64,000 nucleotides of DNA from Butyrivibrio sp. INlla14. GTDB lineage: Bacteria > Bacillota > Clostridia > Lachnospirales > Lachnospiraceae. Below are positions 1 to 10,300 of this stretch, piece after piece (position 1 is the stretch's first letter; each line of letters begins with the position of its first letter). The translations under genes and the position numbers were made by a program. The stretch spans positions 182,176-246,175 of the forward strand of contig NZ_FMVS01000003.1 of assembly GCF_900102515.1 (NCBI RefSeq). Reading direction: 5' to 3'. The notes beneath the pieces were generated by a model. It made no database searches. It was not told the DNA's origin and saw nothing but the letters and a program-made list of their open reading frames with translations.

Positions 1-693
1 TATATAAGGCCAGCTCTTTCAAGACTCTTTGCTATTCCACTAAGTCTTACAGGGGACTTTATGAAGCAGTATCTTCCGCTTCTTGGAGGGTCACTGTGCT
101 GGGGAATAGGCTTTACTTCTTATACTGCTATCATGGGACATCTTGGAGTTGATGCTGCTGCAGCCAATTCTATAGCAGCTGTTGTAAGAGACCTGATATG
201 CTGCATGTGTAACGGAGTAGGAAGTGCTGCGGGAATTATTGTTGGAAACGAACTTGGAGCTGGAAAGCTGGACGTAGGTAAAGCTTATGGAATTAAGCTA
301 AAGAATATATCCTACGTTATTGGATTTATTTCTACAGCCCTGGTTTTATTAGTAACGCCAATAGTTGTAAAGGGAGTCATACTGACTGATGCTGCCAGAA
401 ACTATCTTGTTGGAATGATGATAATAATGTCTATTTACATGATAGGAAGGGCTGTGAACACAGTTACTATAAATGGTGTGCTTGATGGCGGTGGAGATAC
501 TCTTTTTGACATGTACAGTCTTATTGTGACCATGTGGTGCATAGCTATTCCACTGGCTCTTGCTGGAGCCTTTGTATTCCACTGGTCTCCACTTTTAGTT
601 TATGCCTGTACCTGTCTTGATGAAGTGGGAAAGATTCCCTGGGTAATGCATCGCTTTAGAAAATATAAGTGGGTAAAAGACCTTACGAGATGA
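1..693 (+). CDS. MATE-family multidrug/Na+ antiporter, C-terminal part
   Basis: The reading frame is open from the first base of the window, so this is the C-terminal ~230 residues of a longer protein (MATE proteins are usually ~450 aa). The visible part holds about five to six hydrophobic segments with the small-residue-rich character of MATE transporters, including a Gly/Ala-rich helix near a GNELGAG motif, the typical start of the second six-helix bundle repeat. The family exports cationic drugs in exchange for Na+ or H+ across the cytoplasmic membrane. The ATG at 61 lies inside the protein and is not its start. The stop codon at 691-693 directly abuts the stop of the convergent yolD-like gene. 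The substrate cannot be told. Confidence 0.85.
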   Translation, partial: YIRPALSRLFAIPLSLTGDFMKQYLPLLGGSLCWGIGFTSYTAIMGHLGVDAAAANSIAAVVRDLICCMCNGVGSAAGIIVGNELGAGKLDVGKAYGIKLKNISYVIGFISTALVLLVTPIVVKGVILTDAARNYLVGMMIIMSIYMIGRAVNTVTINGVLDGGGDTLFDMYSLIVTMWCIAIPLALAGAFVFHWSPLLVYACTCLDEVGKIPWVMHRFRKYKWVKDLTR

Positions 694-1113
694 TCAGTTA
701 AAATCAATCTCTAAGTTCAAAATGTCTGTAATATCAATTGTAGACTTATCCTCAAGAATAAGGACCTTTTTGATATTGTCGACTCTTTTGACATTGACGC
801 CCTTGGTTACATACTCACCACCAGATTTTAAGTTATCTGGTACAAAAAAAGTTACTTGAACTCTTGCTGATCCAGCTGATGAAATAACTGATAAAAGATT
901 TGATAATGCAAGATCGAGTTCAGCCTTCTTTTCTTCGCTGAGCTCGATTTTTTCTGTTGTAAGTCTTGCCGTCTCTTCTACTGCTTCATCATAGCCTGTA
1001 AGGGCAGCAAAGGGCGCAAACTGAGCTGCTCTATTTTCTAGAGACATGGGAGTATGCCGCTTGGATACTGGTCTTTCCATATGTAAAATATCTTTATACT
1101 TCTCTATTCCCAT
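694..1113 (-). CDS. YolD-like protein
   Basis: This 139-residue protein carries the YolD-type core: a charged N-terminus, then an [23 protein letters not shown] segment near residues 29-47 that marks the family. YolD proteins are small and of poorly defined function, and they are very often encoded next to Y-family polymerases of the UvrX/UmuC type, which is the case here. The gene follows the polymerase gene by 20 bp on the same strand, so the two probably form an operon, and YolD may modulate the polymerase (inference). It ends back to back with the MATE gene. No terminator hairpin was seen between the two convergent genes. Confidence 0.85.
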   Translation of the reverse strand: MGIEKYKDILHMERPVSKRHTPMSLENRAAQFAPFAALTGYDEAVEETARLTTEKIELSEEKKAELDLALSNLLSVISSAGSARVQVTFFVPDNLKSGGEYVTKGVNVKRVDNIKKVLILEDKSTIDITDILNLEIDFN

Positions 1114-1133
1114 AATTATATCCTATATTGCGC

Positions 1134-2684
1134 TTAGGCCTTGTGACCGCCAATCTGCCTTGCCCTGTCGAGGCCGGTAGCACCCTCTTCAAAGGAGGTT
1201 CCTCTTGCTATGGCAGTTTTTCCAAACTTCTTTTGGATTTCTAATGTAGCCTTTTGCAGGGCCTTTTCCTTTGCGTTTTTCTTCTCTTTCTCTTTTGCTG
1301 CCTTTTCTTTTTGCTCATAATCAACAAAAAGAGACATCTGTTCAAAGTTATCTTCCCGGGCCTTTGTTGCATCCCCTTCGGACAAGACGTGATTTGCTAC
1401 GATAGTGACTCGCCTTATGAGTAGGGCCTCGTTGACTTCAGAATCGTAGATACTAAGGGCTGCATCAATAATATCACGTGAAAGGCAGGTAAATTCCTCA
1501 AGATTGGCGCTCCCATGGGCATGGACAGGAACAAGACCGCGCCCATAGTAATCTCTTGTTACTTCACCTTTGTACTTTTTTCTGATTTCCGGATCTTTTA
1601 GGCAATCAATGTCATAGCCTATAGAAAGAACTATCTGATCAGTTACCTTTCCATCTTCCATAAGATCCATTGCCAGAGCCTCTGCCATTTCTTTTACAAT
1701 GATCCGCCCCTTATCGAAGGTGTATGGACAATGAAGGACCTGCCCCTGACTTACGCTATTGTTATCAGGCTTATAGGCCTTTACCATTTCCATGGTGCAA
1801 GGCTCATATCCCCAGGCATGATCTATAAGAAGCTCAGCATTTATGCCAAAAGCCTTGTATAGAATTTCCTCGTTATAAAAATCTCTGTCTGAGCCGATGC
1901 TGCATCTGGCAACATCCCCCATGGTGTAGATACCCATGGAAGCTAGCCTCTTGGCGTAGCCCCGCCCTACTCTCCAAAAGTCTGTTATGGGAGTGTGATC
2001 CCACAAAAGCTCTCTGTAGCTGTACTCATCAAGTTCTGCAATCCTGACACCGTTTTCATCTGCATCAACATGCTTGGCCACAATATCCATTGCAACCTTG
2101 GCCAAATAGAGATTTGTACCAATCCCAGCTGTAGCAGTGATCCCAGTGGCATTCATAACATCTTTTATCATGGTTATAGCCAGCTCTTTAGGCGTTTTGC
2201 CATAAATCTTAAGATACTTGGTCACATCCATGAAGACCTCGTCAATTGAGTAAACATGTATATCCTCTGGAGCAATGTAGCGAAGATAGATCTGATAGAT
2301 ACTGGTACTAATCTCCATGTATCTGGCCATTCTGGGAACTGCGGCTATAAAGGAAAGCTTTAGAGATGGATCCTTGGAAAGAAGCTCTGCATCATCCGAT
2401 TCTCCGGTGAATTTATGTCCGGGAGCATAGCGCAGCCTCTCGATATTAACCTCTTTTACCCTTTGAGTAACTTCAAAAAGCCTTGCTCTCCCTGGAATTC
2501 CATACTTTTTAAGAGATGGAGAGACTGCAAGACAAATAGTCTTTTCAGTTCTGCTCCTGTCAGCCACTACCAGGTTCGTAGTTAGCGGATTTCTGTGGAG
2601 ATCCTGACATTCAACAGATGCATAAAAAGACTTCAGATCTATGGCTATATAGTATTTTTGATTTTTTTTTGCTACCATTGTCAT
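1134..2684 (-). CDS. Y-family translesion DNA polymerase (UvrX/UmuC-like)
   Basis: The 516-residue protein has the Y-family palm residues: an aspartate in the AIDLKSFYASVE motif (D16, with the steric-gate aromatic pair F20-Y21) and the SIDE motif near residue 145. Little-finger sequence follows. A QMSLF pentapeptide near residue 450 matches the beta-clamp-binding motif, and the extreme C-terminus ends QIGGHKA as in UvrX-type proteins. It should replicate past DNA lesions. It lies 28 bp from the divergent surE and is followed by yolD. Neither ATG (2684 or 2678) has a visible Shine-Dalgarno sequence. No GAAC-N4-GTTC LexA box was found in the short upstream gap, so SOS control is not shown. A lysine/glutamate-rich stretch precedes the C-terminus. 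Confidence 0.93.
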   Translation of the reverse strand: MTMVAKKNQKYYIAIDLKSFYASVECQDLHRNPLTTNLVVADRSRTEKTICLAVSPSLKKYGIPGRARLFEVTQRVKEVNIERLRYAPGHKFTGESDDAELLSKDPSLKLSFIAAVPRMARYMEISTSIYQIYLRYIAPEDIHVYSIDEVFMDVTKYLKIYGKTPKELAITMIKDVMNATGITATAGIGTNLYLAKVAMDIVAKHVDADENGVRIAELDEYSYRELLWDHTPITDFWRVGRGYAKRLASMGIYTMGDVARCSIGSDRDFYNEEILYKAFGINAELLIDHAWGYEPCTMEMVKAYKPDNNSVSQGQVLHCPYTFDKGRIIVKEMAEALAMDLMEDGKVTDQIVLSIGYDIDCLKDPEIRKKYKGEVTRDYYGRGLVPVHAHGSANLEEFTCLSRDIIDAALSIYDSEVNEALLIRRVTIVANHVLSEGDATKAREDNFEQMSLFVDYEQKEKAAKEKEKKNAKEKALQKATLEIQKKFGKTAIARGTSFEEGATGLDRARQIGGHKA

Positions 2685-2712
2685 ATATACATTTTACTGT
2701 AGGAGAACCATT

Positions 2713-3423
2713 ATGAGAATACTAATCACTAATGATGATGGAATAGAATCTGATGGAATAAGGAGACTTGCTGAGTCGGCAAAAGAGTTTGGTGAGGTCT
2801 GGGTAGTAGCTCCTGAGAGCCAGAGAAGTGCTGCTTCTCACAGCATAACATTAAGGCATCCGATTGATGTTCATCCATTTCAGCTTATGGAGGGAGTCCG
2901 TGCCTTTTCATGCACAGGAACTCCGGGGGATTGCGTAAGAGTTGGGATACTTAACATAATGCCAGAAAAACCTGATATAATTATGTCTGGAATTAACTTT
3001 GGCTACAATGTAGCATCAGATATCCAGTATTCAGCAACTGCCGGTGCCGCATTTGAAGGAGAGTTTCAGGGAATACTATCAATTGCGTTTTCTGAGGGTA
3101 TGAATGGCTGTCATGAGGTTACAGACAAATACCTAAAAGAGATAATGGCTGAACTTATTGATAAGCCCTACGTTCCTGGCCAGATATGGAACGTAAACTT
3201 CCCTCATTGTAAAGCAGGCGAGTGCAAGGGAATACTAAGAGACAGAAAGGTTTCAAGGAAGTCTTTTTATACTGATAGATACAAGGCTGTAGAGGAATTT
3301 TCAAATGGCGGTGTAAGCCTTATGGTTGATGGCATTTTTAGTCCTACAACTGAGGAAGGTACAGATATAGGCGCCGTACTGGATAATTATATTTCTATTG
3401 GAGTAGTTAAAAACATTAGCTGA
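2713..3423 (+). CDS. surE: 5'/3'-nucleotidase SurE
   Basis: This 236-residue protein matches SurE along its length. The N-terminal ITNDDGI motif supplies the metal-binding D8-D9 pair, followed by APESQRSAASHSIT and the SGINFGYN loop that completes the metal site. SurE dephosphorylates nucleoside 5'- and 3'-monophosphates (and short polyphosphate) in the cytoplasm. The start is set by AGGAG at 2701-2705, 7 nt before the ATG. It is the first gene rightward from a 28-bp divergent gap and lies 53 bp before a lipoprotein gene with which it may be cotranscribed. Length is normal for the family (about 250 aa). Confidence 0.95.
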   Translation: MRILITNDDGIESDGIRRLAESAKEFGEVWVVAPESQRSAASHSITLRHPIDVHPFQLMEGVRAFSCTGTPGDCVRVGILNIMPEKPDIIMSGINFGYNVASDIQYSATAGAAFEGEFQGILSIAFSEGMNGCHEVTDKYLKEIMAELIDKPYVPGQIWNVNFPHCKAGECKGILRDRKVSRKSFYTDRYKAVEEFSNGGVSLMVDGIFSPTTEEGTDIGAVLDNYISIGVVKNIS

Positions 3424-3476
3424 AGTAAGTTTCAGTTACAAGTGACATCATGTTGTAGCGTTAATAGGAGGTTGTT

Positions 3477-5738
3477 ATGAAAAAAAGAGTATTAGCAATG
3501 TTACTTGCTGTAACCATGGTTACAGGCTGTAGTCTGACTCCCAAAGAGCCAGATACTAGTACTGATGTGGAGAATTCAGAGACAGTAAGCAGCACAGATG
3601 AGTCTACCGGCAAAGAGAAAGAGGACGAAGCCAAGACAGATACAGAGGTAGTTCCCGTGTCAACATCTGGAAGAACAAGCCTTTTAGGTGTTGAGGAAGT
3701 AATCTATTATGATCCAGATCTTGTTCCTTCAGTACCAGGCTATAGCGTAAATCCTGATTTTTCTAATGTTGTTTACAATGATAATCAGAAGTGGACTTTG
3801 GATCTGGAATACCAAAGTGAATATAACGATGTGCAGAGCCTTAGAAATGCCCTTATAGAAAAAAACTTTGCCGTTGTACATGACGGTGGCTATAGTGAGT
3901 TTTTTGATGTATATGAAGGAAACAGATATAGCCAGATTCCAAGCTTTGTTACTGTAGATTCCCTTATGCATACCTACCATCTTTACTTTGCTTACCTTAT
4001 GAAGCATTCAGAAAAGGACTATTTGTCTGGTGAACTTCAAAAGCTCAGCACAGCAATGCTTGAGAATTCAAAGAACCAGTACGAGGCTCTTAAGGGAAGC
4101 GACTGGGAAAGCGCAGCACTTCGCAATTTGGAGTTCTTTTACATAGGAAATAAGCTGCTTGATGAAAGCGTTGCAGCACCTATAAGCGATAGCTCTTTTG
4201 ACAGCGTGGTAAATGATGAATACAACAAGATCATGGGGGCTGAGGGAATTGCTGTCTGCTCACTCACAAGCCTTAATGAGGATTATTCCCAGTACAAGCC
4301 ACGTGGATACTATGAGGGAGATGAAATCCTCGAGAAATATTTCAGAGCCATGATGTGGTATGGCAGAATACCTTATGCTCTCGATAACGAAGACATGGTA
4401 AAGAGTGCCATTCTGCAGACAATAGCAATTTCTGAAAGTGGCGATTCCTGGGAGAGTATCTATAAGATAACAAGCTTCTTTGCGGGAGCTTCTGATGATC
4501 CTGGATACACAGAAATGTCTGATATAGTAACTCTTAGTTATGGAGCAGGAGCAGATGTTTCAAAGCTTGCAGATAACAAGGATGGATTTGATAAGGTTCT
4601 TGCTGCAGTAAAAGAGCTAAAACTTCCTGAGATCAATTCAATCCCTGTAAAGGATGGAGATGACCCAATCATCCCTTCCTTCAGATTCATGGGACAGAGA
4701 TTTACTATTGATGCAGCAATTATGCAAAGGCTCGTTTACAGCTCTGTAGAAGAAAATTCAAATGGTGATAGGCGTTATCTTCCAGATGCTCTTGATACAC
4801 CAGCTGCTCTTGGATCAGAGACTGCTCTTGAAATTTTAACAAATCAGGGAGCAACTGATTATAAGAACTATACAGACAACCTGACAATTGTGTCAGATAA
4901 GTTCAATAACAGTGATCCACAGTTCTGGAATGCAAGTCTTTATGCTGGATGGCTCAACACCCTTAGACCACTTCTTGAGGAAAAGGGCGAAGGATATCCT
5001 TCCTATATGACCAATAGTGAGTGGACCAAGAAAAACCTTGAGACCTTTACTGGCTCTTTTGCTGAGCTCAAACACGACACAATTCTTTATGCAAAACAGG
5101 TAATGGCCGAAATGGGTGATGGAGAACAGGAGATTCTGGACGACAGAGGATATGTTGATCCACAGCCTGTTGTCTATAGCAGATTCAAATTCCTTTCTGA
5201 TAAAACCAAGGAAGGTCTTGAAGGCTATGGAATGCTCAGCGATTCTGGCAAGGAAGATTTGGATAAGCTCTCTGAGATTGCAGGAACACTTTTGACAATT
5301 TCAGAAAAAGAGCTTAAAAACGAGGCTCTTTCTGATGAGGATTACGAATTCATCAGATGCTATGGTGGATATCTTGAGCATTTCTGGAGCGAAGTAAATG
5401 AAGAGAACTTTGATGAAGCACTTGTTTATAGTTATCAGGCCCCATGTCCAATAATCGCAGATATTGCCACAGATCCAAATGGAACAGTTTTGGAAGTTGG
5501 TACAGGAGAAGCAGATGCTGTATACGTAGTATTTCCGATAGATGGAGAGCTCCACGTAGGTAAGGGAAGCGTATACAGTTTCTACCAGTTTGAGACAGGC
5601 ATCTCAGACAGACTTACTGATAGCCAGTGGAGAGGCATGCTTGAGGGTGGCTATTATGATGATGACTATAACTGGATAGAAGTAGAAAACCCTATCACAC
5701 AGCCAGAGTGGACACAGAGCTACAGATTAGGTAGATAA
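3477..5738 (+). CDS. DUF3160-family lipoprotein
   Basis: The 753-residue protein starts with a lipoprotein signal: basic N-terminus, hydrophobic core and a VTGC lipobox placing the lipidated cysteine at residue 18. A Ser/Thr/Glu-rich linker (~20-60) follows, then one large domain. The IPSFVTVDSLMHTYHLYF stretch near residue 160 is the hallmark of DUF3160, a family found in anaerobic Firmicutes and some archaea whose biochemical role is unknown. It should be anchored on the outer face of the membrane. AGGAGG at 3466-3471 sets the start. Its stop overlaps the start of the next gene (TAATG), so the two are translationally coupled and may act together. Confidence 0.85.
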   Translation: MKKRVLAMLLAVTMVTGCSLTPKEPDTSTDVENSETVSSTDESTGKEKEDEAKTDTEVVPVSTSGRTSLLGVEEVIYYDPDLVPSVPGYSVNPDFSNVVYNDNQKWTLDLEYQSEYNDVQSLRNALIEKNFAVVHDGGYSEFFDVYEGNRYSQIPSFVTVDSLMHTYHLYFAYLMKHSEKDYLSGELQKLSTAMLENSKNQYEALKGSDWESAALRNLEFFYIGNKLLDESVAAPISDSSFDSVVNDEYNKIMGAEGIAVCSLTSLNEDYSQYKPRGYYEGDEILEKYFRAMMWYGRIPYALDNEDMVKSAILQTIAISESGDSWESIYKITSFFAGASDDPGYTEMSDIVTLSYGAGADVSKLADNKDGFDKVLAAVKELKLPEINSIPVKDGDDPIIPSFRFMGQRFTIDAAIMQRLVYSSVEENSNGDRRYLPDALDTPAALGSETALEILTNQGATDYKNYTDNLTIVSDKFNNSDPQFWNASLYAGWLNTLRPLLEEKGEGYPSYMTNSEWTKKNLETFTGSFAELKHDTILYAKQVMAEMGDGEQEILDDRGYVDPQPVVYSRFKFLSDKTKEGLEGYGMLSDSGKEDLDKLSEIAGTLLTISEKELKNEALSDEDYEFIRCYGGYLEHFWSEVNEENFDEALVYSYQAPCPIIADIATDPNGTVLEVGTGEADAVYVVFPIDGELHVGKGSVYSFYQFETGISDRLTDSQWRGMLEGGYYDDDYNWIEVENPITQPEWTQSYRLGR

Positions 5739-7186
5739 TGAAAAATCTTTTTCTAAAAAATAAAAAATTTAGATGGCTACTGCTATTCTTCGGAATAGTA
5801 GTAGCTATTTGCGTTGTATTGATAATCAGAAAAAACACTATTCCCTCCTGGGTAAAATGGCAAAAAAAGCAGATCAGCATAAGAAAAGGCGAAGATGAGA
5901 AGGCTGAGCTGATTCTGGATAAAAAGGCTTTTGCAATTTACGACAGCAAGGGCTATGAAATATTTAGGTCAGATAAAGCTTATAAAATTCAGGATGTTAT
6001 AGCTGCAGATATTGATAATGACGGGCAGGAAGAAATTCTAGCTATTCTTTGGAAAAAAGGGATTTATGGCAAGCACATGCCATTTTGGAAAAAGACAGAT
6101 GAAAAGAATTACTCGCAGCATTTATTTATCTACAGATTTGAAAAATCCGGGAATATAGTGCCAATGTGGGGGGCATCCGAGACAGGAATATTGATAAATA
6201 GGATAAAAACCTATCACAAGAATTCCTCCATGATAATGTGCGAGTCAGTTGATAAAGAGATCAGTCTCTGGAGATGGAATGACTGGGGACTAAGGCGGGA
6301 AAAGAGCGATGTCAGCTTCGTAGCCTTTGGGGATAACCTGATACACATTGAGATTTATGAATACGCAGAACATGAGGAAAATGGTAAATTTGATTTTCTG
6401 TATGAGCCATTTAAAGATGAAATCAGAAACGCAGATATAGCAGCCCTTAATGCTGAGACGGTTCTTGTAGAAGATAGGAATCAGGTGAGCGGATATCCGC
6501 AATTTGGTTCTCCAAAAGAAGTGGGAGAAGCTATAGCAGATGCAGGCTTTGATATAGCAGCCTGTGCCAATAACCATATTATGGATAAAGGAATATCAGC
6601 GCTTGATTATACCTATAATTTCTATCAGTCCAAAGACATTCTGTGTCCGGGGATACAGAAAAGTAGCGACACAAGCTATAAGCCCTATGAACTGATCAGT
6701 AGAAATGGCATCAGATTTGCAGTCTTCTCATATACATATGGGACTAATGTTGGGGATATTTCCAAAGTATATCCCTATGCGGTCCACTACTTCCCTCAAG
6801 ATGATAATCAGGAAAAAGAGCTTTTGGAAGGCTTTGAAAGAGCTAGAAAAGAAGCGGACTTTATCATTGTTTTTGCCCACTGGGGAGAAGAATATAAAAA
6901 AGAAGTGACAAAACAGCAGAGAGAAATGGCTGCGCTTTTGGCAAGAGCTGGTGCAGACCTTATTATTGGAAGCCATCCTCATGTTGTTCAGGAAACGGAG
7001 ACAATAAAAAGAGATGATGGTGGAGAAACTCTTATTTACTATTCTCTTGGTAATTTCAGGGCTAATCAGGGTATGAAAGAGGAAACAAGAACTGGAGGAG
7101 AAGCCAAGGTTGTTATTAGTCACACCTGGGACGGAGTTACTATAAAGAGCCATAAACTAGAGCTTATAAGCGCTTTTTGGAAATAA
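5738..7186 (+). CDS. CapA/PgsA-like metallophosphatase-fold protein, membrane anchored
   Basis: The 482-residue protein has an N-terminal transmembrane anchor (~10-30), a region with a DIDNDGQEEI FG-GAP/VCBS-like calcium-loop motif near residue 90, and a C-terminal CapA domain (~180-480). The CapA motifs are in order: FGDNLIH, LNAETV, ANNHIMDKG, AHWGEEY and GSHPHVVQ. CapA domains belong to the metallophosphatase fold and occur in poly-gamma-glutamate capsule synthesis (PgsA), but many members lie outside capsule loci. No capB/capC genes are nearby, so capsule synthesis is not supported here. It overlaps the DUF3160 gene by one base and is probably its functional partner at the cell surface (inference). 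Confidence 0.88.
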   Translation: MKNLFLKNKKFRWLLLFFGIVVAICVVLIIRKNTIPSWVKWQKKQISIRKGEDEKAELILDKKAFAIYDSKGYEIFRSDKAYKIQDVIAADIDNDGQEEILAILWKKGIYGKHMPFWKKTDEKNYSQHLFIYRFEKSGNIVPMWGASETGILINRIKTYHKNSSMIMCESVDKEISLWRWNDWGLRREKSDVSFVAFGDNLIHIEIYEYAEHEENGKFDFLYEPFKDEIRNADIAALNAETVLVEDRNQVSGYPQFGSPKEVGEAIADAGFDIAACANNHIMDKGISALDYTYNFYQSKDILCPGIQKSSDTSYKPYELISRNGIRFAVFSYTYGTNVGDISKVYPYAVHYFPQDDNQEKELLEGFERARKEADFIIVFAHWGEEYKKEVTKQQREMAALLARAGADLIIGSHPHVVQETETIKRDDGGETLIYYSLGNFRANQGMKEETRTGGEAKVVISHTWDGVTIKSHKLELISAFWK

Positions 7187-7270
7187 TTAACATGAGATTT
7201 ACTAAAATTGTCAAAAAATAATGCAAATTTATGGGTAAAATTGCAAAATTTAGCAACAGGATAGCATTTT

Positions 7271-7299
7271 TTGATAAGCGTACTATGCGAAAATACTAA
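7271..7299 (+). promoter_or_regulatory. Candidate sigma-A promoter of the xylanase gene
   Basis: TTGATA (7271-7276) and TACTAA (7294-7299) are separated by 17 bp in the 177-bp gap between the CapA gene and the xylanase gene. The first element is one base from consensus and the second is weaker. The 5' leader would be about 60 nt. No clear cre box was recognised. Confidence 0.45.
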
Positions 7300-7363
7300 A
7301 TAATTTATATTAGCGAAGTAGTGCATGGGGATATTGCACAAAAGACTAATAAAAGGAGGAAGC

Positions 7364-10300
7364 ATGAGTATGCACAAAAAGTGGTTGGGGTTATCATCAC
7401 TTGTTATGGCAGGAATGCTGTCAGTAACTAGTGTTGGTGCCGGAGTAACAACGGTTTACGCTACTGAACCTGGGGAATTATCAGTAGTGGAAGAGCAGCA
7501 GGAAGCTGTAGCAGAGGCTTCAGCTGAAGCTTCATCAGAAGAAGCTGCAACAGCGGGATCTTCTGAAGAAGAGGTAATTGATGAGTCTGCAACAGCAGGA
7601 TCTTCCGACGAAACAAAAGAGGAAGAAGAACCTGGAACCGATGCCCCTGTAATTGAAGAACCTGAAATTGAGGAGGCAGATAAGAATAATCTTGTTTTCC
7701 ATGACAGATGGAATTCAAGCGTTACAAGTTCTGGCAAGCTTACGTTTACCAAGCAGTATCAGGAGTTTGTTTACGACCTTGGTAACACATTTGATTCAGC
7801 TAATGTAAAGGGAGTTACAGTAAAGGTTTCTAACCAGCAGAACAATGTATGCATCAAGTTCTATGATGCTGACATGAATGAGAAACAGGCTAACTATGGC
7901 TGCAATGGAAATAGTCAGTACACAATGGTTCCTACATATGATGGAACAGTAAGATACATCGGTGTTATGTCAATGCCATCAGGAGAAGAGAACTATCCAT
8001 ATGGCATAACAATTGATGATGTTGTTGTTGAGGCAACTTCAGAACCTGCGCACACTAATGAAAAAGTTCTTGTATTTGAAGGTGATAACCTGGTATTTGA
8101 AAAAGCATGGCAGGAAGGCGAGCCTGTAGTAGTAAAAGATGGTGTTCTCACATTTGAGAAGGAGTGGGATCAGTTCAATCTTTCACTTGGCGAGAAAGTT
8201 CCTGGAGAAAATATCAAGGCTTTAAAGATCACTTTTGAAGAGGCTAACAGCCAGTCTGTATGCTTTAAGACATACAGCGAAGGAGAGGAACTTACTGCAG
8301 ATTACGGCAAAAAAGGCAGCAAGGAATATGCAACATATCCAAGCGCTACTAAGGACGTAGATGCTATAGCTATCATGGCTATGAATGAGCAGACATATCC
8401 ATTTAGCGTTAAGGTTGAGAAGGTAGAGGTCGTAGTAGACACAACACCTGCTGAAGAGAAGCCTGAAGCTGGAGTAGAGTATGACATCGTAGACCTTCGT
8501 GACCCAGTAGAAGCTCTTATGGGCGAGGACTTCATTATCGGAACAGCTGTCAGCTATGACGAGTTCCGTGACCCTAACGACCTGGCACTTACAACTAAGC
8601 ACTTCAATGGTGTAACTCTTGGTAATGAGCTTAAGCCAGATGCAATGCTCAAGAAGGGTGCTGAAATTGTTGATATGGAGCTTAATGGCGAGATGGTTCC
8701 ATTCCCTAAGCTTGATTTCTCAACACCTGAGGGACGTCTTGATTACTTCCTTGACTGGAACAATGAGCATCCAGACAAGAAGATCAGAATAAGAGGACAC
8801 GTTCTTGTATGGCACTCTCAGACTCCTGATTTCTTCTTCCATGAGGACTATGACACATCCAAGCCTTATGTAACACCAGAAGTTATGAACAAGCGTCTTG
8901 AGATCTACATCAGAGAGGTTGCACAGCACTTTACTGGTGAAGGCAGCAAGTATGCTGGAATGTTCTATGGATGGGATGTGGTAAATGAGGCTGTAAGTGA
9001 CGGAACAGGCACATACAGAAATGCAAACGAGAATTCTACATGGTGGAGAGTATATCAGTCTCCTGAGTTCATCAACAATGCATTCGTATATGCAAACAAA
9101 TACATGCCAGCTGAGATAGCTCTTTTCTACAATGATTACAATGATACTTCTTCAAACAAGGTAAATGGTATCTGCCAGCTTATCTCAAATGTTAAAGCTA
9201 CACCTGGTGCAAGAATCGATGGAATGGGCATGCAGGGACATTATCAGATAGCTAATAATGATCCTTCTATGGATGCATTTAAAGCTGCAGCTCACAGATA
9301 TGCAGAGCTTGTTGATCAGGTTCAGGTGACAGAGCTTGACTTCAAGGGAAGTGCTAATTCAACAGATGAGAGACTTGCTCAGAGATATAAGGCAGTTTAT
9401 GACACAATCAGAAGACTTAGAAATGAGGGCGTAAACTTCACAGGTATGACAATCTGGGGAGTAACAGATAAGCACTCATGGCTTCAGACATCTAATAGCG
9501 TAGGCGGCGGAGCAAACGGAAGAGTTAGACAGTATCCTCTTCTCTTTGATGATTATTATAAGGCTAAGAATGCTTTCTGGGCACTTGTAGATGCTGGCGA
9601 GCTTGAGCCAGAAATCCAGACAATAACACTTGTACAGAATGCAAATGGTGATTTCAGTGCTGGTCATGGATATGATTTGACAATGGAAGATTCCGATGCT
9701 TTGTTTGTTCCTATGTGGAGTGAAGATGGAATCGACGTTAAAGTTACTGTTACAGACGCAACTATTGATGAAAATGATAAGGTTGTAATATTCACAGATG
9801 ACGGCGCTATCAAGGTTACTGCAGTATCAAGAAGTGAAGCAACAGCTACAGAAAAGGGTTACGAGACAATTGTTAATGTTCCAGTAGACATGTCAGTACT
9901 TGAAGCTAATAAGGTTAAGATTGACTTTAGATTCCAGGATGGCGACAAGGTAATGGCGTTTAATGACACTACATACAAGCAGTATGAGACCAGCAAGTAT
10001 TATGCTGAGACAGTTATTAAGCCACTTGTAGCAGTTAAGAAGGGAACAGTAGTAGTTGATGGCGATATATCTGATGCAGCATGGGCTACAGCAAAAGAAA
10101 TCCCTGTAGCAATCAACAATGGTGCAAAGGCTTCAGCAACTGCAAAGGTTCTTTGGGATGAAGAAAACCTTTATGTTCTTACAACAGTTAAGGATTCTGT
10201 TCTTAATAAAGCAGCATCAGATGCTTGGGAGCAGGATTCTGTAGAAGTATTTATCGATGAGAACAACAATAAGTCATCAGCTTATCAGGATGACGACAAG

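Noticed and set aside
2685..2712. LexA box before the Y-family polymerase gene
   Set aside because: No GAAC-N4-GTTC-like sequence is present in the 28-bp gap; SOS control is therefore not claimed.
5738..7186. Poly-gamma-glutamate capsule locus
   Set aside because: Only the CapA-type gene is present, with no capB, capC or capE-like gene nearby.
8222..8602. Leftward frame inside the xylanase gene
   Set aside because: It lies in the middle of a continuous multimodular protein, is Cys/Leu rich and has no ribosome site.
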